Assembly: GCA_009917555.1 (NCBI GenBank)
Contig: QZDX01000014.1
Span: 1 to 64,000, forward strand
Source of the DNA: a bacterium 1XD21-13
GTDB lineage: Bacteria > Bacillota > Clostridia > Lachnospirales > Lachnospiraceae
Reading direction: 5' to 3'
DNA: 64,000 nt
Below, piece by piece: positions 43,510 to 51,970 of the stretch. Within the stretch, counting starts at the first letter, position 1. Each line of letters opens with the position of its first letter. The notes beneath the pieces are model-generated. The model worked only from the letters and a program-made list of their open reading frames with translations, was not told the origin of the DNA and searched no databases. The translations under genes and the position numbers were made by a program.

Positions 43510-44550
43510 ATGGCAACAATTAAGGATGTTGCTAAAAAGGCAAGAGTTTCCATATCTACGGTGTCCCATGTAGTCAATCATACGAAAAATGTAAGTCCGG
43601 ATACCGCACTGCGTGTGGAGCAGGCGATCAAGGAATTAAATTATAAGACCAATATATTTGCAAAGAATCTTAAGAGTCAGAAAACCAAGCAGATAGGTGT
43701 AGTTGTTCTTGATATGTGCGGAATGTTTTTTCCCTATGTCATCAAGGAGATATGTAGAATCGCCAATAAAAGCGGCTATGCGGTGACCCTGATGGATTCG
43801 GGCGGCAGTATCAAGCTGGAGCGTCAGGCTATATCTGCATTGCTGGAGAGCTGCGTGGACGGAATTATCTTAAGCTCTGTGATTCAGGAAGCCCAGAAGG
43901 AGGCTTATGCTGCAGAGCTTTTGGAGCTGCTGTCCATGGGTCCTAAGAGAATTCCTTTGGTTACCATGGAGCGGGATTTTTCTTCCTATGGCATAGATTC
44001 TATCTGTACGGATACCTATGCAGGGGGAATAAGCGCCGTGGAGCATCTGATAGCCCTGGGCTGTCAGTATATTGCCCACATTGCGGCGCCTCAGTTTGAG
44101 GTTGGCCGGTGTGAGGCCTACCGGGATACACTGAAAAAGCATCATCTGCCGTATCATCCTGCCTATGTGGAGGAAGGAGATTTCTCCCATGAGAGTGGCT
44201 ATGCCTGTATGAAGCGGCTGCTGGAAAAGCAGATCCTCATAGACAGTGTCTTTGTGGCTAACGATCAGATGGCGGTAGGAGTCCTTCAGGCCCTCCATGA
44301 AGCCGGGGTTAGGATTCCGGAGGACATGAAGGTAATAGGCTTTGATAACATCTTCATTTGTGATACCATAGAGCCCGCTCTCTCATCCATCAATATGGAT
44401 AAAAGTCTGTTGGGACAAAAAAGCATCTCTCTGCTTCTGGACCGTATTCAACATGGAGCTGCTCCGGTTCCTCATAAAGAGGTCCTGGAGAATACGCTGG
44501 TGGTGAGAAGGTCCACGGATAAGAATGTGGCTCCAAGGATTGGCTGGTAG
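43510..44550 (+). CDS. LacI-family transcriptional regulator
   Basis: The protein has 346 residues, with an N-terminal helix-turn-helix (ATIKDVAKKARVSISTVSHV) and hinge (NIFAKNLKSQKT), followed by a periplasmic-binding-protein-like sensor domain (QIGVVVLD through GFDNIFICDTIEPALSSINM). It should bind a sugar or sugar phosphate. The AACGTT-type palindromes in front of the lyxose isomerase operon (50054-50094) are LacI-family-like and are its likely targets. It is convergent with the GRE activase gene, the two stops being almost adjacent. Confidence 0.93.
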   Translation: MATIKDVAKKARVSISTVSHVVNHTKNVSPDTALRVEQAIKELNYKTNIFAKNLKSQKTKQIGVVVLDMCGMFFPYVIKEICRIANKSGYAVTLMDSGGSIKLERQAISALLESCVDGIILSSVIQEAQKEAYAAELLELLSMGPKRIPLVTMERDFSSYGIDSICTDTYAGGISAVEHLIALGCQYIAHIAAPQFEVGRCEAYRDTLKKHHLPYHPAYVEEGDFSHESGYACMKRLLEKQILIDSVFVANDQMAVGVLQALHEAGVRIPEDMKVIGFDNIFICDTIEPALSSINMDKSLLGQKSISLLLDRIQHGAAPVPHKEVLENTLVVRRSTDKNVAPRIGW

Positions 44551-44552
44551 GC

Positions 44553-45455
44553 CTATCCGTTGATTTGTACCTGTAGTCCGAAGGATCCAAGAATGGCTGC
44601 CATTTCTGCCACATCCTCCTCATGGAGCGCTTTTTCCTTTTCATAATCATAGGAGCGTCCCAGGGCTCTCCATTTTCCCTGTCCAAACTGATGGAAGGGG
44701 AGAAGATGCACCTTACTGGCTCCGATTTCTGAGAGGATTTTTCCGTACTGCCGGGCCGTCTCTGGGGAATGGTTAAAATGAGGAATGACCGGAATACGCA
44801 CCACCAGAGGAACCTCCCGCTTCAGAAGCCAGGCCAGGTTCTCAAGAATACGCTGGTTGGGAACACCGGTCTTTTTTTCATGCTCCCTGGAATCCGGATG
44901 CTTAAAATCCATATAGATCAGATCCAGAAACGGCAGGATGCTTTCCAAATATTCTGTCTCCACATAGCCTGTGGTCTCAATATTCGTATGATATCCCTTT
45001 TCCTTCAAGGTCTTTAACAGCTCCCTCGCAAAATCCCTTTGCAGCAGCGGTTCACCTCCTGACAGGGTTACACCGCCACCGGATTTTTCATAGAAGGCAT
45101 CGTCCTTGCCAATCTCTGCAAGGAGCTCAGGCACCGTATACCAGCTTCCCTCTATGGTCAATGCGTGGGTGGGACACTGGGCGGCACATGCAAAACAGCC
45201 TTTACAGAGGGATGCATCATAACAAAACATCCCTTCCGGAAAGGTGATGGCTCCCTGTGGACATGCCGCGGCACAACTCTGGCATCCGATGCAGGATGCT
45301 GGCGTATGCAGAAGCTCCGCCCCGCTGTGGTTTGATTCCGGGTTGGCGCACCAGCGACAGCTTAAGGGGCAGCCCTTAAAAAAAATGGTAGTTCTTATGC
45401 CGGGGCCGTCGTGAACGGAAAATCTTTGAATATTAAAAATCATTCCTTTTGTCAT
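44553..45455 (-). CDS. Glycyl-radical enzyme activating protein
   Basis: This is a 300-residue radical SAM protein: CPLSCRWC (CX3CX2C, about residue 29) binds the SAM cluster. An inserted ferredoxin domain carries two further four-Cys sets, CIGCQSCAAACP and CKGCFACAAQCP. GGGVTLSGGEPLLQ is the SAM-binding GGE motif. The extra ferredoxin domain is typical of activases for non-PFL glycyl radical enzymes. It abstracts the glycine hydrogen of the partner enzyme. Its start overlaps the stop of the GRE gene (ATGA), so they form one operon. Confidence 0.94.
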   Translation of the reverse strand: MTKGMIFNIQRFSVHDGPGIRTTIFFKGCPLSCRWCANPESNHSGAELLHTPASCIGCQSCAAACPQGAITFPEGMFCYDASLCKGCFACAAQCPTHALTIEGSWYTVPELLAEIGKDDAFYEKSGGGVTLSGGEPLLQRDFARELLKTLKEKGYHTNIETTGYVETEYLESILPFLDLIYMDFKHPDSREHEKKTGVPNQRILENLAWLLKREVPLVVRIPVIPHFNHSPETARQYGKILSEIGASKVHLLPFHQFGQGKWRALGRSYDYEKEKALHEEDVAEMAAILGSFGLQVQING

Positions 45456-47857
45456 AATACATGCTCCGTCCGCTCAATAATATCATTCTGGGTCTCGGTA
45501 GACAGCACATTGAAAAAGGCACTGTAGCCGGCTACCCGCACAATGAGATCTCTGTGATTTTCCGGATGCTTTTGGGCATCTAACAGGGTTTCCCTGTCCA
45601 CTACATTATACTGAACATGATAACCCTTCAGCACATCAAAGAAGGTGCGCAGCATCAAAATCAGCTTTTGAATATCCCGATCCTCCTTTAGTGATTGGGG
45701 CGTAAGCTTTTGATTGAGCAGCACGCCCCCATTCAGCTTGAGGGTGGGCAGCTTGGAGACGGATTTGAAGACTGCCGTGGGTCCGTTCACATCTGCACTG
45801 TGAGAGGGAGAGCAGCCCTCTGCCAGAGGCTCCCAGTTTTTTCGCCCGTCCGGAGTGGCACAAAGCCCAGCGCCCTGGGGCACGTTGGCCGAGATGGAGG
45901 AGGTCCCGGGGAAATAGCCACCTCCGATGGGACCTCTGCCGTAGCGGGTATTGTGGTATTTGGCAATCTCATCGATAAATACCTGATAAGCATCTGCAGT
46001 CAGCTGATCCACATAGTCATCATCATTTCCGTACTTGGGCGCGTCATGAAGAAGCATCTGGCGAACTCGCCAGCCGTTTTCATTTTCGTAATTGCTCATC
46101 AGTGTATCCCAGAGCTCTCCGGGAGTGATTCGTTTTTCCTCAAATACAAGCTTTTTGATGGCGGCCAGGGAATCCCCAAGATTTGCGATTCCCACCTGCA
46201 AAGGCCCGATAAAGTCGTAGACAGCGCCGCCTTCCTTCAGGTGCTTCCCTCTTCCGATACAGTCGTCCACCAGAGCGGAGCACAGGGAATCCGGCACTTC
46301 CAGCTCCAGGGCATAATCCGCGCAGTTATCCAGGGTTACACTTAAGGGGGTAAAGAACTTCACCGTATCCACCCACGCCTGCCATACTTGATCAAAGCTG
46401 GTCATATCCCGAAAATGAACCGGCGTATCATACAGCTTTTCCCCGGAGGTTACATCCACGCCCTGATTCAAAGCGATCATCAAAATCCGTGGGAAGTTCA
46501 GAAAGTTCATGCCGGAGCACCGCAGACCGAACTTGCCGGGGATGGATACCTCAATACAGCCAATGGAGCTGTAGTTGACGGCATCCTCCGGGGCCACTCC
46601 CTTGTCAATGAACTGATCGATGATGATCTCATCACTGTTGAAGGAGGGCATACCAAAGCCCAGCCGGATCATCTGGATACAGTTATACATAAATTCATTG
46701 GAGATCCCCTTGTGATACCGGACAGAAAGGTTGGGCTGCGTCAGCTTTAACTGTCCGATGGATTTCAGCACCAGGAAGGATAAGGGATTCACCGCATCCC
46801 TTCCGCCGGACAGCTGTCCGCCGATACACACATTCTGATAGAGAGGGCTTCCGGCAGAAAACTTGGTGTGAGAGTTGCTGCGGATCTTATTGATGGTAAA
46901 GGTTTTTAACCAGAGATTTTCAAGAAGCTCCAGGGCCTCGGCATCACTGATAGATCCCCTTTCCACATCCCTTTGGTAATAAGGATACATAAATTGGTCA
47001 AAGCGTCCGAAGGACAGGGAATGTCCGTTGGATTCGATCTGGAGTATGAGCTGCAGGAACCACACACTCTGCACGGCCTCATAGAAGGATTCGGCCGGAT
47101 GTTCCGGAACACGTCGGCAGACCTGAGCAAGCCTTAGGAGCTCCGCCCTTCTTCCGGCATCCTCACATTCTTTTGCCAGCTGTTCTGCCAGATCCCCATA
47201 GCGGTGGGCAAAGGCAATAGACGCATCCACCAGAATGAGAATTGCATCATAGAAATACAGCTTTTTCAGATCGTGATAGTCACTGCACCGAAGCTTCTCC
47301 TTGGCGGCAAGAGCCTCCGAGCGGATCCCTTTCAGTCCCTTTTTCAGAAGCTTTTCATAATTCACTGCCAGATGTCCGTCGCCTGCCGTGATGTTTCCCT
47401 CTACCTTGATGATTCCCAGATCGTAGCATTTTCTGGCAAGGGGAGGCATCAGTGCCAAGCCCTTATCCTTCAGGGTCTGTCCTTCCCAGAAGGGAGCTAT
47501 GTCACGGATCACCTGTTTGTTTTCCTCCGAAATAGAGAAGGCGTCGCCGTCCCGCTTCTCCCAGAGGTCCAGCTCCTCCACAACCCAGTCGATGGCATAT
47601 TCCGGAAAGATAGGGGCCGCCCGGTTCACACTGGCCTGATTTCCGGCCAGGAGACCGCCCTCCTCAATAAAGATCGTCATATGCTTCAGGGTATTTTCGA
47701 TGGCATAGGCTCTCTGCAAAATCTTCATCTTATCCTTATGCTTTTTGTAAGCCTCCGTGGTGTAGACGGCCCGTTCCACACATACCTGGGGCTCTGTGGA
47801 CAGCAGCTCCTCACGCATCCGTGCAATTCTTTTACTTGGTTCACCAAAATAGTTCAT
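45452..47857 (-). CDS. Glycyl radical enzyme, dehydratase/lyase (PflD-like) type
   Basis: The 801-residue enzyme has the glycyl radical loop RVAGYSAFFNVLS with Gly777 and the active-site loop SSIGCIEVS with Cys434 and Glu436. Single Cys followed by X-Glu is the pattern of radical eliminases (glycerol and diol dehydratases, choline lyase, PflD-like enzymes), whereas pyruvate formate-lyase has two adjacent Cys. It is therefore not a pyruvate formate-lyase. The partner genes are an activase and a ROK kinase, so the substrate may be a phosphorylated sugar or polyol. A candidate is 1,5-anhydroglucitol 6-phosphate, the substrate reported for a PflD-type enzyme; this is an inference from context. 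Confidence 0.9.
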   Translation of the reverse strand: MNYFGEPSKRIARMREELLSTEPQVCVERAVYTTEAYKKHKDKMKILQRAYAIENTLKHMTIFIEEGGLLAGNQASVNRAAPIFPEYAIDWVVEELDLWEKRDGDAFSISEENKQVIRDIAPFWEGQTLKDKGLALMPPLARKCYDLGIIKVEGNITAGDGHLAVNYEKLLKKGLKGIRSEALAAKEKLRCSDYHDLKKLYFYDAILILVDASIAFAHRYGDLAEQLAKECEDAGRRAELLRLAQVCRRVPEHPAESFYEAVQSVWFLQLILQIESNGHSLSFGRFDQFMYPYYQRDVERGSISDAEALELLENLWLKTFTINKIRSNSHTKFSAGSPLYQNVCIGGQLSGGRDAVNPLSFLVLKSIGQLKLTQPNLSVRYHKGISNEFMYNCIQMIRLGFGMPSFNSDEIIIDQFIDKGVAPEDAVNYSSIGCIEVSIPGKFGLRCSGMNFLNFPRILMIALNQGVDVTSGEKLYDTPVHFRDMTSFDQVWQAWVDTVKFFTPLSVTLDNCADYALELEVPDSLCSALVDDCIGRGKHLKEGGAVYDFIGPLQVGIANLGDSLAAIKKLVFEEKRITPGELWDTLMSNYENENGWRVRQMLLHDAPKYGNDDDYVDQLTADAYQVFIDEIAKYHNTRYGRGPIGGGYFPGTSSISANVPQGAGLCATPDGRKNWEPLAEGCSPSHSADVNGPTAVFKSVSKLPTLKLNGGVLLNQKLTPQSLKEDRDIQKLILMLRTFFDVLKGYHVQYNVVDRETLLDAQKHPENHRDLIVRVAGYSAFFNVLSTETQNDIIERTEHVL

Positions 47858-47888
47858 AGCGTCCTCCTCTTACTGCGCAGTTTCTTTT

Positions 47889-48860
47889 TTATATTTTCCC
47901 CAATGCGGTATCCAGTGCAATCCCGCAGCCAATCAAGCCATTTTCTCCCGGCAGGGAAGTCTTCTTTATGTAAACCTGTTGGTTCTCCTGGGTATTGAAG
48001 ACATCCACCTGCTCCTGAATCCGTTCCAGAAGAAAATCCCCCATATTTGTCAGACCGCCGCCGCATACATAGCAGTTGATATTAAAGGCAATAAACAGGT
48101 TGTAGATGTGAAGGGATGCATAGTAAATCAGCTGTTCTATCAGCCGCTGTCCCAGAGCATCTCCCTGCTTACAGGCATCCGCAATATGCCTGGCAGTGAG
48201 CTCTGACAGATCCGGAACCATCTCTGTCATGCAGGTCTCTGTGCCGCTCTCAATTGCCAAAAGAGCATGCTTTACCAGACAGGAGCCGCTGGCATAGCTC
48301 ATAAAACAGCCCGGATTGCCGCAGCCGTCGGTGACTCCCTTCCCCGGTGTAATCAGCATATGGCCGGATTCCCCTGCGCCGCCATAGCTTCCCCGAAAGA
48401 GCTGGTCATTTACAATAAACCCGGTGCCCAGCCCGGTGCTTAAGGCTACATATACCATGTGGTGAAAGCCCCTGCCCGCTCCGCAGCCGTGCTCTGCCAA
48501 AGCCGCCACATTGGTGTCATTGTCAATCAGAATGGGAATGTTCGGATATTTTTTCTGCAAAATATCACGAGCCGGATAATTTTTAATATGACGGATGCTT
48601 CCGGAGGTAATCACAATGCCGTTTTCATAATCTACATAGGACGGCATTGCGGCTGCGATCCCGGTCAGCTGTTCTGCCGTGCAGCCTGCCTGCTTAAGAA
48701 CCGTGTCAATTTCCGTATACAGCTTTTGGGTAAATTCCGCCGGCATAATTTCCAGGGGCGTAGGCGTCTGATAACGGAATAGAATCTCATTCTTATCATT
48801 CAGCAGCCCATAAGCAATTTTGGTGCCTCCCACGTCAATCCCCAGCTTGAGCTTTTCCAT
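47889..48860 (-). CDS. ROK-family sugar kinase
   Basis: The 323-residue protein shows LKLGIDVGGTKIAYGLL (phosphate 1), IDNDTNVAALAEHGCG, ALSTGLGTGFIVN (phosphate 2), and the ROK zinc region GHMLITPGKGVTDGCGNPGC. The last position usually Leu-Glu in the zinc motif is Phe-Met here, a minor variation. It should phosphorylate a hexose-like substrate. It is the first gene of the kinase-GRE-activase operon. The ATG at 48860 follows GGGAGG; the longer frame has no site. Confidence 0.9.
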   Translation of the reverse strand: MEKLKLGIDVGGTKIAYGLLNDKNEILFRYQTPTPLEIMPAEFTQKLYTEIDTVLKQAGCTAEQLTGIAAAMPSYVDYENGIVITSGSIRHIKNYPARDILQKKYPNIPILIDNDTNVAALAEHGCGAGRGFHHMVYVALSTGLGTGFIVNDQLFRGSYGGAGESGHMLITPGKGVTDGCGNPGCFMSYASGSCLVKHALLAIESGTETCMTEMVPDLSELTARHIADACKQGDALGQRLIEQLIYYASLHIYNLFIAFNINCYVCGGGLTNMGDFLLERIQEQVDVFNTQENQQVYIKKTSLPGENGLIGCGIALDTALGKI

Positions 48861-48890
48861 ATGGCCCTCCCTTTTATGGCTTTTTGCTTT

Positions 48891-48920
48891 ATTATAGGAA
48901 TGGCTTTCGGACAGCGTCAA
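48891..48920 (-). promoter_or_regulatory. Promoter of ROK-GRE-activase operon
   Basis: On the minus strand TTGACG (48920-48915) and TATAAT (48896-48891) are 18 bp apart, directly before the ROK kinase ribosome site. Confidence 0.75.
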
Positions 48921-48999
48921 CAGAATTCCTTAAAAAATACAGAAAAATAACAGGTTTTTTTATTGAAATCCAAGTTTTTTGAAAAAAGCAATGATTTAC

Positions 49000-49027
49000 T
49001 TGCAAATATATTGTGTTTTGATAAAAT
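49000..49027 (+). promoter_or_regulatory. Possible promoter of DeoR-family gene
   Basis: TTGCAA (49000-49005) and TAAAAT (49022-49027) are 16 bp apart. It diverges from the GRE operon promoter, so one regulator could control both. Confidence 0.5.
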
Positions 49028-49119
49028 ATAGATGAGTTTATCTCCATCTGAAATACTTGATTATTTGTGCGGTCAATGCTGCTTGGGAATACGGATCGTG
49101 AAAAAAGAGGTGCTTGGCT

Positions 49120-49884
49120 ATGAAAAATAAGGAAATTTTGTACAGAAGAGAACAGATTATGAATATCATCCGTTCCACCGGCAGGTTGAGTACGGAGGAT
49201 GCGGCAAGAATTTTCCAGGTATCCACGGAGACCATTCGTCAGGATTTTCTGTATCTTTCACAACAGGGGGTTATAAAAAAGGTATACGGTGGAGCTGTGA
49301 TTTGTGAGAGCGATCAGATAGACGCCCTTTCTGTCCGTGAGGGAGTGAATCTCGCCGTAAAGGATCGGATTGCTAAAAAGGCTATGGAATATCTGCCTGA
49401 GGGTGACTGCATCATCGGCATGGACAGCGGAAGCACCGTAGCACTTTTAGGCGCCTATGCCAGCTATCGAAGAGATCTTCTGGTGGTCACCAATTCCCAT
49501 CGGATTTTACAGATTATGACAGCCGGCAGCAACCGTCTGATTTCTCTGGGAGGAGAGTTCAGCCAGGAGGAGATGGCTTACTATGGTGAATTTCCTCAAA
49601 TGCTGGAGCAGATTACGCTGGATGTTTTTTTCCTGGGAACCAGCGGTGTAAAGGGTCGAAACGGCATCTGTACCAAGAACTTCCAGCAGAGTGCTCTCAA
49701 AAACCGGTTGATGGATCAGAGCAGGCGGAAAATCGTCCTGGCTGACAGCAGTAAGTTCCATACCTCCTCTTTGGTGGAGGTGGCCCCCTGGTCCAAGCTG
49801 GATCTCTTGATTACAGATGAAGAAATTCCGGAGGCGGCCAAGGAACAGCTGGAGCAGGTAATCCAGGTTGTGATTGCAATCTAG
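49120..49884 (+). CDS. DeoR-family transcriptional regulator
   Basis: The 254-residue protein has a DeoR helix-turn-helix (YRREQIMNIIRSTGRLSTED; VSTETIRQDFLYLSQQGVIK) and a sugar-phosphate-binding DeoRC domain (GMDSGSTV; VTNSHRIL; FLGTSGVKGRNGICT). Effectors of this family are phosphorylated sugars. It is divergent from the ROK-GRE-activase operon and probably represses it. ATG 49120 is chosen, 8 bases after AGAGGTG; TTG 49114 is too close. Confidence 0.93.
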   Translation: MKNKEILYRREQIMNIIRSTGRLSTEDAARIFQVSTETIRQDFLYLSQQGVIKKVYGGAVICESDQIDALSVREGVNLAVKDRIAKKAMEYLPEGDCIIGMDSGSTVALLGAYASYRRDLLVVTNSHRILQIMTAGSNRLISLGGEFSQEEMAYYGEFPQMLEQITLDVFFLGTSGVKGRNGICTKNFQQSALKNRLMDQSRRKIVLADSSKFHTSSLVEVAPWSKLDLLITDEEIPEAAKEQLEQVIQVVIAI

Positions 49885-49916
49885 AGTAAAAATTTAATAA
49901 TAATTCAAAAAAATAT

Positions 49917-49958
49917 GAAAGAGTTACGTGAACATTTACCAGGTCCCGTAGCTCTTTC
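49917..49958. terminator. Hairpin after DeoR-family gene
   Basis: GAAAGAGTTACG (49917-49928) pairs with CGTAGCTCTTTC (49947-49958) with one G-T pair. An 18-base loop and the lack of a clean T run make it a moderate candidate terminator. Confidence 0.55.
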
Positions 49959-50007
49959 TCACATATTGCACAAAAACCATTCTCTATTTTTGTGAAATAT
50001 AGATGTA

Positions 50008-50094
50008 TTGACAGTTTCGCGGGTAGGGTGATATAATTAACCTAACACAAAAGAAAAACGTTTTTCCGGAAAAACGTTTTTTTAGGAAAACGTT
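50008..50094 (+). promoter_or_regulatory. Lyxose isomerase operon promoter with three LacI-type operators
   Basis: TTGACA (50008-50013) and TATAAT (50032-50037) are 18 bp apart. Just downstream, three AACGTT cores have their CG steps at 50059, 50075 and 50091, exactly 16 bp apart. The first two form a perfect 28-bp palindrome (50054-50081). CG-centred palindromes are typical LacI-family operators; their place at and after the start site fits repression. Confidence 0.85.
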
Positions 50095-50132
50095 TCAAAA
50101 TCAGTGGGTAGACAATACATGGAGGTAACAAA

Positions 50133-50876
50133 ATGAAAAGATCAGAAGCTAACAATATCATTCAGCACACCATCGATGTGGCAAAGAAGATGGCGTTTCC
50201 ATTGCCGGCATTCGCCTACTATACACCGGAGGACTGGAAAAACCTGAAGAAGGATGAGATTGAGCTGGTAGAGAATATGCTGGGCTGGGACATTACAGAT
50301 TTCGGAAGCGGAGACTTCAACAAGATCGGCCTGACGATCTTCACCTTCCGCAATGGCAATTTCTATGCAAAGGATCAATATCCGAAGCCCTACGCAGAGA
50401 AGCTGTTGTTCGTAAATGACGGTCAGATTCTGCCCTTCCATTATCACTGGAGCAAGATGGAGGATATCATCAATCGCGGAGGCGGGGACCTGGAGGTTAC
50501 GCTTTACAACTCCACCGAGGCAGATTTTCAGGATGTAGAGGGCGGACGCGCAGGCAAAAAGGGACAGTTTGCAGAGACCGATGTAACCGTGACGATGGAT
50601 GGGAAAAAGGTCACTGTTCCGGCTGGCGGCAAGGTAATCTGTAAGCCGGGTAGCAGCATCACCCTGATGCCGGGTCAGTATCATTCCTGGCAGGGCGTTC
50701 CGGGAACTGGTGATGTGATGCTTTTTGAGGTATCTACCACCAACGACGACACCATTGACAACCGTTTCCACACTGCGGGAGAGAGAATCCCCACCATGGA
50801 AGAGGATGAAGAGGCAAGATACCTGATGTTTGCGGATTATCCAAAGTATACACCCTTTGAATTCATTAAGAAATAA
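50133..50876 (+). CDS. D-lyxose/D-mannose-type ketol isomerase
   Basis: The 247-residue cupin enzyme matches the D-lyxose isomerase family: LPFHYHWSKMEDIINRGGGD supplies two His and a Glu of the metal site, and MPGQYHSWQG the third His. Family members interconvert D-lyxose and D-xylulose, and D-mannose and D-fructose; related members act on other sugars including sulfoquinovose. It is the first gene of a transport operon. Given alsE-alsK-rpiB downstream, an aldose-ketose step in rare-hexose use is likely, but the exact sugar cannot be told. GGAGG precedes the ATG. Confidence 0.88.
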   Translation: MKRSEANNIIQHTIDVAKKMAFPLPAFAYYTPEDWKNLKKDEIELVENMLGWDITDFGSGDFNKIGLTIFTFRNGNFYAKDQYPKPYAEKLLFVNDGQILPFHYHWSKMEDIINRGGGDLEVTLYNSTEADFQDVEGGRAGKKGQFAETDVTVTMDGKKVTVPAGGKVICKPGSSITLMPGQYHSWQGVPGTGDVMLFEVSTTNDDTIDNRFHTAGERIPTMEEDEEARYLMFADYPKYTPFEFIKK

Positions 50877-50897
50877 TCCAGGAGCGAAGAAGCAGTG

Positions 50898-51953
50898 ATG
50901 AGAAAATTGTCAAAACGAGATATGGAGGCATACTGCGGAGATGCGTCCCAGCTGTTTTACATCAGAAAGTGCCGGCTGGAGGAAGGAAAATCTAAGGGGA
51001 CGGAGGCCCTTCAGATTCGGAACGGTCAGGGCCTTAGTATGCTGGTTCTGCCGGACAAGTGCTTTGCCATTCCGGAACTGACCTTTCAGGGGATTAACGT
51101 GGGCTTTATCAGCAAAACAGGAATTTGCGGGCCGCAATTCTATCAGGAGGAGGGTACACGAGGCTTCCTTCGGACCTTTGAGGCAGGATTCCTCACAACC
51201 TGCGGATTGACCTATATGGGAACTCCAGGGGTGGAGGATGGCCAGGCTAACGGGCTTCACGGAATTATTTCCAATACACCGGCAGAGTATGTGAGCCATG
51301 GGGTGTACTGGGAGGACGGCGAAGCGGTGATTCGATTTGGCGGCCAGGCCAGAGAAGGACATCTTTTCGGACCCAATATGCGGATTATCCGGGAGTTTCA
51401 GGTCAGCACCACAGAGAATAAGCTGTGGATTCGCGATCGAGTAGAGAACCTGGCCTTTGAGCGGACGCCCTTAATGCTTCTGTACCACTTTAATATCGGC
51501 TACCCCATGCTGGATGAGAGCTGCCTGCTCTATACAAATTTCGGGGAGATCGGAAGCAGAGATGGTCTGCCAAAGGAGAAGGCAGAGAAAAGCAACATAT
51601 TCCAAAAGCCGGAGGCAGGCTTTGAGGAGGAGGTTTACTTCCGCACTATGAAGGAGCATGTGAAGGAAGGCTTTGCCATGCTTCACAATCCGGAGCTTGA
51701 GAAGGCTGTGGTATTAAAATTTGATCCGGAGCAGCTTCCCATACTCAATGAGTGGAAGAGCCCCAGAGCAGGAGATTACGCTTTGGGACTTGAGCCGGGA
51801 ACTGCCCATGTAGGAGGCCGGATTCGGGCCGAGAAGGAAGGAAGCCTTCAATATCTGGAAGCAGGAGAGAGCCGCTTGTTTGAGATTGAAGTAGAGTTCA
51901 TCGACTGCACAACACAGGATGAAAAGCGAAAAGCTTTCATTAATACATTATAA
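50898..51953 (+). CDS. DUF4432 family protein (aldose-1-epimerase-like)
   Basis: The 351-residue protein matches DUF4432, a galactose-mutarotase-like beta-sandwich family: NGQGLSMLVLPDKCFAI, ANGLHGIISNTPA, LLYHFNIGYPMLDE with the expected His, and GLEPGTAHVGGR. Members sit in many sugar operons and probably interconvert anomers. Start ATG 50898, or GTG 50895; AGGAG is 10-13 bases upstream. It lies between the isomerase and the ABC transporter genes in one operon. Confidence 0.87.
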   Translation: MRKLSKRDMEAYCGDASQLFYIRKCRLEEGKSKGTEALQIRNGQGLSMLVLPDKCFAIPELTFQGINVGFISKTGICGPQFYQEEGTRGFLRTFEAGFLTTCGLTYMGTPGVEDGQANGLHGIISNTPAEYVSHGVYWEDGEAVIRFGGQAREGHLFGPNMRIIREFQVSTTENKLWIRDRVENLAFERTPLMLLYHFNIGYPMLDESCLLYTNFGEIGSRDGLPKEKAEKSNIFQKPEAGFEEEVYFRTMKEHVKEGFAMLHNPELEKAVVLKFDPEQLPILNEWKSPRAGDYALGLEPGTAHVGGRIRAEKEGSLQYLEAGESRLFEIEVEFIDCTTQDEKRKAFINTL

Positions 51954-51970
51954 AACGGGAGGTTTTAGAA

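Noticed and set aside
45452-47857. Pyruvate formate-lyase
   Set aside because: The active-site loop has GCIE and not the Cys-Cys pair of pyruvate formate-lyase.
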